Source: Galeruca laticollis
Taxonomy: Eukaryota > Arthropoda > Insecta > Coleoptera > Chrysomelidae
Assembly: GCA_963921935.1 (NCBI GenBank)
Contig: OY998176.1
Location: 88,910,910-88,974,909 of the forward strand
Length of the DNA: 64,000 bases
Direction: 5' to 3'
Both the position numbers and the translations under genes were made by a program. Of the stretch, positions 22,205 through 30,021 are shown one piece after another; within the stretch, counting starts at the first letter, position 1; each line of letters begins with the position of its first letter. The notes below the pieces were generated by a model. It searched no databases, was not told the origin of the DNA, and saw only the letters and a program-made list of their open reading frames with translations.

Positions 22205-22386
22205 GATATAGGGTTGTTTAAACTTGGTTACAAAGCGGTTTCCCGATATAGGGTTGTGTAAATTTATTTTCATAGAGTTTTCCCGGCATAGAGTTGATAA
22301 AGTATCTTCACAGCGGTTCCAAGGACAGGATTAACTACTTAGTCTTCGTAGCGGTCTTCCAATAAAGGGGTTGTAGGTCAGCAGGG
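22195..22386 (+). repeat. Five degenerate 38-40-bp tandem repeats in the leader
   Basis: Units begin at 22195, 22235, 22275, 22313 and 22351. The first two share GCGGTTTCCCGATATAGGG exactly, and the others match less well (GAGTTTTCCCGGCATAGAG, GCGGTTCCAAGGACAGG, GCGGTCTTCCAATAAAG). The first unit overlaps the primer-binding site. Confidence 0.8.
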
Positions 22387-22752
22387 ACGATAAATCTTCA
22401 CGCAAGGGATTCCTGTCAGGCCAAGATTATATGCCAATCTTGCTACAGCACAAGAGAATACAGGGAACGGTGAAGCTGTACGGTCTGTAACCGGAGGCTG
22501 CGAAAGGCAGTAAACAAGGCATACAGGAGGGAAAAGGCTAGGAAAAATCGAGAATAAGCCATACTATCCCACCATCAGCTCAGCTAACATCAGGTACGTT
22601 AGTCGTCAAGCAGCAGGCAAATAGAAGGTTGAATCAAATTAGTCGTGGTCTACTACGTCGTCTCATAAGTGTTCCATTGTATCTATTTTTTTTTCTTCTC
22701 GTTTGGGGTTCGCTAGAATAAACCACAGTCGGTGAAACGAGGTAAATTAAAA

Positions 22753-22770
22753 TTTTACAAAGGGGGAAGT
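22753..22770 (+). repeat. Second copy of the polypurine tract in the leader
   Basis: TTTTACAAAGGGGGAAGT is identical over 18 bp to 32198-32215, which lies immediately before the 3' LTR. Confidence 0.85.
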
Positions 22771-22911
22771 TAACCCATCCCTAAGAATCCTACCCGTGCA
22801 CCAAAAACTATCCATTTCAGGCGTCGTAGAAGCCAGAAAGGTAGGTGTAATATAGGTAAACATTGAAAAATTGTTCATTTAATAAAGATAAAATATAACT
22901 AAACCAACAAG

Positions 22912-24201
22912 ATGCCGCTCGACTCACAAAATAGGTTAGGTACAGGCGGTCAAGGGACTTCAGACACAATGGGAGACGCAAGCAACATGCCACCCATATT
23001 GAGGGTAGCACAGGCGCAACCATTGGGGGTGATAGCGGCGACGTTAACAGATTTCACAGGTCGAGATGCAGCTAAATATATTGAGAAACTAGAACTAAGG
23101 GCTAAACTAGACGGATGGACGGAATCGGAAACTTTAACATTATTGAAATTTAAACTTGCGGGATCGGCATACGATTTTTTCAAGGCGGATCCTAGGTTAG
23201 ACACGGTATCATACTCAGAATTCAGAGAAAAATTACTACGGGAATTTGTACCAAAAAAATCAATAGCAGATTGGTGGATGCAATTGATGCAATGCTATCA
23301 AAGACACGATGAGGATGTGGCGTCGTTCTGCACCAAACTGAAATTAATCGGGAACAAGATACTAGAAGAGGATATAAAGGGCGCAAGCAGGGAACAAATA
23401 CCAAACATACAAAAAAAACATAATTCGGTATTAATAAACCAATTCAAAGTAGGGTTGAGAAAAGATTTATTAAGGGAGGTAGGTTTTTACATTCTACACA
23501 AAGACGACATGACACTAGAAGAAGCAGAAGAAATAGTTAATTGTCAAGAAACGGCGGTAACCATGACAAGCGGCAGGAACAGTAGCCAGAAAGTCGCATT
23601 TACGAGAGGACAACTGAGGTGCACAACATGCGGCAGGTCAAATCACACTACGGAAGAATGTAGGCAGAACGCAAAATGTTTATTCTGTGGCAAACAAGGA
23701 CATTGGATGGCAAATTGCAGGACGAAGGAAGCAGAAGAAACAAAAAGGGAAATAAGATGCCAAAATTGTAAAAAACAAGGACATTGGGCATCAAATTGTA
23801 GAGAAAAAGGGAACGAACAAACAATGACATGTTATTACTGTGGAAAGCAAGGACATTGGCTAAAAGAATGTAGAAAGAGAATGTTCGACGAGGCGAACAA
23901 CCAGAATAAAACAACCGCGAAGTACGAGAGGTACAACGACGGAAAGGCAAATCAATGGAAAGCGGACAAGACGAGGTATCACAGAGAGAACCAAGAAACA
24001 CAACAAAGAAACCATAGAGAATATGGTAGACACAGCAACCAAAAGGAAGAATATCATAAACAAGAAACTCAAAGAAGGTCGCAACAAAATAATTTTGGGA
24101 ACTACGAGAGAAGTAGACACCAAACGAACGAGGATACAAGGGGTCACTCTGCAGAAAGAGGACACACGAGTAAGAAAGAATGGACGAAACATTTAAACTA
24201 G
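22912..24201 (+). CDS. gag: Gag polyprotein of the ERV
   Basis: Structural protein that would build the particle and bind RNA. The 429-aa frame is intact from the ATG at 22912, the first in-frame ATG after the leader. Residues about 40-190 (TDFTGRDAAKYIEKLELRAK, KLAGSAYDFFKAD, FREKLLREFVPKKS) match the retrotransposon Gag capsid-type region. Four CCHC zinc knuckles of form CX2CX4HX4C follow at residues 237-250, 256-269, 283-296 and 307-320, then a basic Gln/Arg/Lys-rich tail. The last codons form a slippery heptamer before TAG, so a fraction of ribosomes should enter pol. Four knuckles are more than the none or one usual for Ty3/gypsy Gag proteins. Confidence 0.95.
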   Translation: MPLDSQNRLGTGGQGTSDTMGDASNMPPILRVAQAQPLGVIAATLTDFTGRDAAKYIEKLELRAKLDGWTESETLTLLKFKLAGSAYDFFKADPRLDTVSYSEFREKLLREFVPKKSIADWWMQLMQCYQRHDEDVASFCTKLKLIGNKILEEDIKGASREQIPNIQKKHNSVLINQFKVGLRKDLLREVGFYILHKDDMTLEEAEEIVNCQETAVTMTSGRNSSQKVAFTRGQLRCTTCGRSNHTTEECRQNAKCLFCGKQGHWMANCRTKEAEETKREIRCQNCKKQGHWASNCREKGNEQTMTCYYCGKQGHWLKECRKRMFDEANNQNKTTAKYERYNDGKANQWKADKTRYHRENQETQQRNHREYGRHSNQKEEYHKQETQRRSQQNNFGNYERSRHQTNEDTRGHSAERGHTSKKEWTKHLN

Positions 24202-25046
24202 TAAGGACCACAGTTAGTCCCTGGACCAGTGGCCGAGTGAATTTAACAGGGGAAACAGATTTAAACAAACCACAATGGAAAGAACCAAACCGGAAAAATA
24301 GGAATGATTATAATCCAAGGATAACAAACAAAGAAATAGGAGAAACAATGTATCACAACGAATCAATGTCGGAAACAAACGAGGACGCCCCATACATAGT
24401 AATGCTAAGAGTAAATGGCATAAACAGACCCTGCATGATAGACACAGGTGGAGCGTACTCATTGGTAAACCGGTCAATAATCGCAGATTGGGAATTAGAC
24501 ACAAGAATTATAGAGGAATTAACTCTGAAAGGGATAACAGGACACACAATACAATTGTATGGATCAACGAAACTAGCAATAAGCGCAAATGGGATGAATT
24601 ACAACATTTACGCAAAAGCCATTGCAGCAGAAGACGAAATAATGGGAGAAATACCAGTTCTTTTAGGAAGAGATTTTCTAGAAGAACAAAAAGCAATCAT
24701 ATCATATAAAGGAGAACCTTCATTAGAAATATGGGAAAGAAGAATACCGTTAATAAACGCAAAACAAGTGGAAAACACTATAGATAACGGTGAAATCACC
24801 GAAGCAAATGAACAAGTGGCAACAATAAAGAAAAAAACAGAAACTACAGAAGCGAACAAGTGGCAACAATGGCTAGGAATGGTGAAAACAATGTACAAAA
24901 GGAAGGACCCAGAACAGAAAAAAATCGAGAAAAAAACGGAAAGTCAACAGCAAAAGCAGAGATATCAAACGCAGTGTAAACAAACAAACAAAAACAAAAC
25001 GGCAACAGAGACCAATATAGAGAACTATACAGAGTGGAACGAATAA
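24180..25046 (+). CDS. Pol segment 1: aspartic protease
   Basis: The open segment starts in frame after the frameshift. The ATG at 24180 overlaps gag and need not be used. The protease has YIVMLRVNGINRPCMIDTGG with the DTG active site at residues 88-90 and, about 70 residues on, the supporting VLLGRDFLEEQ block near residue 160. A Lys/Glu/Thr-rich linker follows (residues about 190-288). It ends at the first in-frame TAA, and the frame stays open beyond it into RT. The enzyme would cleave Gag and Pol in the maturing particle. The glycine after DTG, where Ala or Ser is common, is unusual. Confidence 0.85.
   Translation: MDETFKLVRTTVSPWTSGRVNLTGETDLNKPQWKEPNRKNRNDYNPRITNKEIGETMYHNESMSETNEDAPYIVMLRVNGINRPCMIDTGGAYSLVNRSIIADWELDTRIIEELTLKGITGHTIQLYGSTKLAISANGMNYNIYAKAIAAEDEIMGEIPVLLGRDFLEEQKAIISYKGEPSLEIWERRIPLINAKQVENTIDNGEITEANEQVATIKKKTETTEANKWQQWLGMVKTMYKRKDPEQKKIEKKTESQQQKQRYQTQCKQTNKNKTATETNIENYTEWNE
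24192..24234 (+). promoter_or_regulatory. -1 ribosomal frameshift signal between gag and pol
   Basis: T TTA AAC (24192-24198), in the gag frame, is a canonical X XXY YYZ slippery heptamer and is followed at once by the gag stop TAG. Six bases further a stem can form between 24205-24211 and 24229-24234 (GG, bulged A, CCAC with GTGG, CC; six pairs). Slipping back one base enters the pol frame, which is open from 24174. Confidence 0.85.
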
Positions 25047-25127
25047 ATTAATCGAAAGAAAAACATAAGTCAGGAAATAAAAAATAATGAAGAAGGACAA
25101 CAAAACACAGAACGAAAAAAGGATAGA

Positions 25128-28049
25128 GTGGAATCAAAAACAGAAGAAAAGAACGAAGAATTAAAAGAAACAATAACTAATAGAAATTCTACAGATGTGT
25201 ACATAGAAAGTAGCATAACTATACCAGCACTAACCGAAGTTCACACAATTGGGACGCTAAAACATACGATAAGAGGAAACACTATTGCATGCGAAACACA
25301 ACAAAAAGGACAACAGGCAATAGGACTAGCAAACAGCATAGCAAATAACGGAAAAAAGATTCCTATCAGGATAATAAACACGTCAGCACAAGAAATATGT
25401 CTAACAAAAGGAACTAAACTAGGAAAAGCATACGAATGTACAGAGGACACAGTGCCACAAACGAAAATACAGGACACGATCAGGAAATTTGACACCAAAA
25501 CAGATGTATGGATCAGAAAAAATTTTGAACTAGGACATATAGATACAAAGAATAAGGAAGAATTAATAAAGTTAATACAAAAGTACCATCACTTATTCAC
25601 GGACGACGATGAAATAATAACAAGCACCACAAAAGTGAAGCACCATATAACCATAGAAACGGGCAGCCAACCAATATGCAAAGCGCCATACAGGATCCCA
25701 TACTATCAAAGAGAAGTGCTACAAAAAGAAATAGACAGGTTACTAGAAGCCAAAGTAATCAGGACATCATCCAGCCCATGGTCAGCGCCAGTCGTACTAG
25801 TGGTAAAACAAACTCCAGAAGGAGAAGAAAAAGTGAGAATGTGCATAGACTACAGAGGACTAAATGCGGTAACAAAAAAAGAATATTATCCGTTACCAAA
25901 CATATCAGATCTACTACAAGGCTACAAAGCAGGAGGAGAAACACTGTTCTCAGTAATTGATGTAGCAGAAGCTTACCAACAAGTAGATATGAACGAAGAA
26001 GATATTCCACTAACGGGATTTAGCACATATCAAGGGCACTACGAATACACCAAAATGCCATTCGGATTGGTGAATGCCCCAGCAACATTCCAAAGATTCA
26101 TGAACGCAACTTTAAGAGGATTAACGGGAATAAAATGCATGGTTTACTTGGATGACATAATAATATTTAACTACACAGGGAAAAAGGACCACTTACAAAA
26201 ATTAGAAGAAGTATTCAATAGATTAACAGAGGCAAACATTAAACTGAAACCAAAGAAATGCAATTTTATGTTAAAGAAAGTGAAATATTTAGGACATATC
26301 ATTTCACAAGAAGGAGTAGCTCCAGATCCACAAAAATTGGAGGCGGTACACAAATATCCCCTACCAAAGAACGTAAAAGGAGTAAGAGGTTTCTTAGGAA
26401 TAGTAAATTGGTACAGACGATTCATACCAAACATAACCGAACTAGCAGCACCATTAGTAAATCTAACCAAAAAAGACACACCATTCAAAATAACAGAGGA
26501 AGTAATTAAGGCAATGGACCAACTAAAAGAATCTCTAACGTCAGACAAAGTTCTAATCTTCCCAGACTTCTCGAAACCATTCATATTATCGACATATGCA
26601 TCGAACATAGGTGTAGGAGCAATATTAAGTCAAATAAGGGACGGTAGAGAAAGACCAATAGCGTATGCAAGTAGGACACTAAACAGAGCAGAAACAAACT
26701 ATTCTACGACTGAAAAAGAACTGCTAGGAGTGATTTTCGGCATTAAAACATTCAGATGCTACATCTACGGGACAAAATTCACAATCATCACAGATCACAG
26801 AGCATTAAAATGGGTACTTACACTGAAAGATCCAAATTCAAGACTAACACGATGGGCCTTAACCTTAGCAGAATACAATTTCGAAGTAATCCACAGAGTA
26901 GGAAGGAAACACGGAAACGCAGACGCACTAAGCAGAATGTACGACAAAACGTGCAACTACGTTGAAACATCATACGAAGATTATTTAAAATACATAACGG
27001 AAAACGAAGTACCAACAAAAGACAAAATACTAGAGAAAAACGGAAAATTAGTAGCTATACACGAGGAACAATCAATAGTACTATTTACAGCCAAAAACAA
27101 ACCAAACCAAGATCCACTAATAAAAGAAATTGAAACCACATATAATTTACCAGACGTCACACAGAATCGAATAGAAGAAATTAGAGAATGGGACACGATC
27201 GACACAAAATTCTACATAGGGGTAAACAGAACAACGGCAAAGGAGGAAACATCTTACGAAATTATGTGGAACATTATACAACAGCTAAGGACACTATGCG
27301 AAGAAAACAAAGAGGAGAGCATAACCTTCATCGCAAGCAAAGAACAAATTCCAGGACTATGTTGGAACGAAATTACTAAAATGATCCAATTTACATTTTA
27401 CGGAACACCCACCAAAATAATCGTTTTACGACCAGACAATACAGGGGAAACAAGGAAAATCTACGCAATAGAAACAGAAGAAGATTGGGAACCAATATGG
27501 GACAAAGACAGGCTGAAAATAGCACAGAAACGAGACGAATTCTGCAACAGCACAATACAACAAATGGAAAAGGATGACGAGACAAAAAGAAGATACTACA
27601 TCGACAAGGAGGGGATTCTATATAGACAAGAACAGGAAGAACATAGAGATCAACTGGTAATACCGAGAAGCTACATCACCAAAGTGATAGAAGACTTTCA
27701 CGACTCGCCGATATATTGCCATCAACGACAACAGAAAACATTAGTGGCAATAAAGAGGCGTTGCTTCTGGCCAACGATGAGAACAGACGTAATAAACTAC
27801 TGCAAACAATGCGACGCATGCAACAGACGAAAGACGTCACCTCACTTCAAGAAAGCTCCATTGCAAAGATTTACAAAAGTCACGGAACCATGGGAGATAA
27901 CCTCTATGGATATAGTGGGCCCGCTACCAACATCAAACGAAGGGAACAAATACCTGCTAACATTTCAAGACCACTTTACCAAATACTGTGAACCAATTCC
28001 GTTACCAAATCAGAAAGCAGATACAGTAGCTAAAGCATTCGTAGAGTAA
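25128..28049 (+). CDS. Pol segment 2: reverse transcriptase, RNase H, integrase N-terminal part
   Basis: 973 codons from an ATG, the frame being open already from 25047. RT: CIDYRGLNAVTKKEYYPLP (from residue 239), FGLVNAPATFQRFMN and the catalytic YLDD at residues 340-343. RNase H: the first catalytic block reads STYASNIGVGAIL with Tyr at residue 490 (26595-26597) where family members have Asp, while EKELLGVIF, TDHRAL and HGNADALSR keep the remaining acidic residues. Integrase: a zinc-finger-like region (FHDSPIYCHQ to CKQCDAC) and SMDIVGPLPT with the first catalytic Asp. A TAA after VAKAFVE ends it inside the core. It would copy RNA to DNA and begin integration chemistry. Confidence 0.9.
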   Translation: MESKTEEKNEELKETITNRNSTDVYIESSITIPALTEVHTIGTLKHTIRGNTIACETQQKGQQAIGLANSIANNGKKIPIRIINTSAQEICLTKGTKLGKAYECTEDTVPQTKIQDTIRKFDTKTDVWIRKNFELGHIDTKNKEELIKLIQKYHHLFTDDDEIITSTTKVKHHITIETGSQPICKAPYRIPYYQREVLQKEIDRLLEAKVIRTSSSPWSAPVVLVVKQTPEGEEKVRMCIDYRGLNAVTKKEYYPLPNISDLLQGYKAGGETLFSVIDVAEAYQQVDMNEEDIPLTGFSTYQGHYEYTKMPFGLVNAPATFQRFMNATLRGLTGIKCMVYLDDIIIFNYTGKKDHLQKLEEVFNRLTEANIKLKPKKCNFMLKKVKYLGHIISQEGVAPDPQKLEAVHKYPLPKNVKGVRGFLGIVNWYRRFIPNITELAAPLVNLTKKDTPFKITEEVIKAMDQLKESLTSDKVLIFPDFSKPFILSTYASNIGVGAILSQIRDGRERPIAYASRTLNRAETNYSTTEKELLGVIFGIKTFRCYIYGTKFTIITDHRALKWVLTLKDPNSRLTRWALTLAEYNFEVIHRVGRKHGNADALSRMYDKTCNYVETSYEDYLKYITENEVPTKDKILEKNGKLVAIHEEQSIVLFTAKNKPNQDPLIKEIETTYNLPDVTQNRIEEIREWDTIDTKFYIGVNRTTAKEETSYEIMWNIIQQLRTLCEENKEESITFIASKEQIPGLCWNEITKMIQFTFYGTPTKIIVLRPDNTGETRKIYAIETEEDWEPIWDKDRLKIAQKRDEFCNSTIQQMEKDDETKRRYYIDKEGILYRQEQEEHRDQLVIPRSYITKVIEDFHDSPIYCHQRQQKTLVAIKRRCFWPTMRTDVINYCKQCDACNRRKTSPHFKKAPLQRFTKVTEPWEITSMDIVGPLPTSNEGNKYLLTFQDHFTKYCEPIPLPNQKADTVAKAFVE

Positions 28050-28469
28050 ATAATAGCAAGACACGGAACACCCCAGAAATTATTAACAGACAGAGGAACA
28101 AACTTCATGTCGGAATTAATGCAAGAAACATGCAAACTATTGAACATAAAAAGACTACACACGGCAAGTTACGCGCCCACGACAAACGGTCAAATAGAAA
28201 GATTACACAGAGTGCTGAAAGACATGTTAGCACACTACATAGCACCAGATCAAAGAGATTGGGACAAATGGATACCCTACGTACTAATGTCATACAGAGG
28301 AAGCGTACACACTTCAACAGGATACAGCCCATATTTCCTACTACACGGAAGAGACCAAACATTACCATTTGAAAAATTCATAACCCCGAAGAGAATCAAA
28401 TACGACACCGACAACAATTATGTGTCAGAATTAGAAGCTAGATTAAGTCAAGTATACAAGACAGCATAA
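28050..28469 (+). pseudogene. Pol segment 3: integrase core, second half
   Basis: Reading continues in the same frame directly after the TAA at 28047. The first Met is at 28107. LLTDRGTNFMSELM carries the second catalytic Asp, and SYAPTTNGQIERLHR carries the catalytic Glu exactly 35 residues later (D-35-E). With the Asp in segment 2 the DDE triad is complete, but split by the stop. The segment ends with TAA at 28467-28469. Confidence 0.85.
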
Positions 28470-29162
28470 AAAAACACGGAGAAAGCAAAAGAAGAAAGGA
28501 TAGCCAGATATAACGAAAAAACGGCACTAAGAGAATTCGCACCAGGAGATTTAGTATATCTACTCGACGTAAGCACAAAAGTAGGTAAATCAAAGAAGTT
28601 ACAGAACCAATGGACAGGACCGTTTGAAGTAAAAGAAAAGGTAGGACCGGTTACATACCAAATCTTGTCACAAAAAGGGAAGAAGGCACAAATAGTACAC
28701 ATCAACAGATTAAAAACATACCACGGAAACATAGAGGACAAGGAACATAAGATACTACAAGATATAGATGACTCGGAAAGTATAGAAGAGGTAGAAGAAA
28801 TACACGAGCAAGAAGAAAACGAAGTATTTCCAGAAAAGGTAGCAGCACTACCATTTTGGTCAATGAACGAGAATCCACAACCACCAAAATCCAAACCATC
28901 AGCTCAAGGCAAACATAAAGGGAATAAAACAGAACAGAGACCACACGTTTCACTACGACCACCACCGGAGATAAGACGCTCTGCCAGAGTGAGAAACAGG
29001 ATACAAAGTGCACCCAGTTACACAAAAACATTTAACGCCGAAAGAAAATTAACAAAAAATACCGGACTGAAACAGACGGGCTACTACAAATTACTAAGAC
29101 AGACGAATAACCATAAAAATAACAAGACCAAAATAAGTACTAGATGGATAGCGATGAGCTAA
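28470..29162 (+). pseudogene. Pol segment 4: integrase C-terminal domain and tail
   Basis: Same frame after the third TAA. The first Met is at 28665, but conserved sequence starts earlier: REFAPGDLVYLLDV and WTGPFEVKEKVGPVTYQI, the GPY/F module of Ty3/gypsy integrases that contacts DNA and multimerises. A further QIVHINRLKTY block ends the module. After that comes a Glu-rich then basic tail of about 140 residues without known motifs. The natural stop is at 29160-29162. Confidence 0.8.
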
Positions 29163-30021
29163 GAAATAACTATTTATCATACAAGTATATATCAGTTTAT
29201 ATTATTAATTCATACAGATTAACGGGTTCAATTATAGGTTAATTCAAAGTGAAGAAATAGGGATAAGCGAGTAAATAGGAATAATCAAGTAAGTTAAGAA
29301 TCATAACAGATTAATGGAAAAAAAAAATCCATAAGCTACTAGGGACTAACAAATAGTACCTTGTGGGAAAGTAAGCAAATAGGGCAAAGATAAAATATAT
29401 ATACAAAAGAAAAAAAATCTACGATAGGTTTAGGGGATAAGACGACATACACAGAAACGAAATAGCATTTCAAAAAGTCGAAATCAAATTAGATATATAA
29501 GTCCAAATTTCTTTTATACTTCAGAATTGTATTCATAAGCATGGTATTATAATGTCTACTAAGTAGAATAATTACGGAAAATATTAAACTAATTATGTTA
29601 CTAACCGTAACACAACGTCAAAACAAAAAGCAAGGTCAGTATAATTGAACAATTAAATAAAATGCACCACTTGCAAAAGCTGATGTAGGGTATTTAGAAG
29701 AAATTCAATGTTAAATTATACAAGGGGAATACAAAAGTATTTGAAAATAGAAATAAATAATAGGGAAACAAGCTCACTGGGTCATAACTAATGAATTTTT
29801 TTTCTCTTCTCTTCAGAGAGTAGATCTCATTTGACAGTCCTAAAGAAGTGTAAAGATCGGTCAAATGAGGAAATGTCATACAAAAATGACATAAACTGTA
29901 GGCAAATACGTAATGTAACAAAAAAAAAATCTAAAATGTTTGTAACAAAGAATTTGTAGAAATATGAGTTGTATTAACAATTGTACATTTTATAAATTGT
30001 AGTAGAAGAAAACCAAATCTA
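29163..30021 (+). other. pol-env spacer
   Basis: 860 bp, AT-rich and without coding. A usable splice acceptor (TTATAAATTGTAG, ending 30002) lies 19 bp before the env ATG, so env may be made from a spliced RNA with the leader donor at 22594. Confidence 0.5.

Larger units (their letters stand above)
22186..22911 (+). other. ERV 5' leader
   Basis: Untranslated region between LTR and gag. It holds the primer-binding-site-like sequence, five degenerate repeats, a good splice-donor match (CAG|GTACGT, cut after 22593) that could serve a spliced env mRNA, and a second copy of the polypurine tract. No ORF of note. Confidence 0.7.
24174..29162 (+). pseudogene. pol: Pol polyprotein frame, interrupted by three TAA codons
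   Basis: One frame runs from 24174 to the TAA at 29160-29162 with all Ty3/gypsy domains in order: protease, RT, RNase H, integrase. It is broken only by TAA at 25044-25046 (after protease), 28047-28049 (inside the integrase core) and 28467-28469 (after the integrase core). There is no frameshift. It would be translated as Gag-Pol by the -1 signal at 24192. RNase H also lacks its first catalytic Asp. As it stands it should not yield a full product unless stops are read through, so any movement of this copy would need a helper. Confidence 0.9.

Noticed and set aside
22195..22386. CRISPR-like array
   Set aside because: The units are contiguous and degenerate, without spacers, in a eukaryotic retroelement leader.
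23648..24268. 206-aa antisense ORF in gag, and other long antisense ORFs in pol and env
   Set aside because: Codon bias of the A-rich sense strand leaves the antisense frames open. They have no motif and overlap proven coding.
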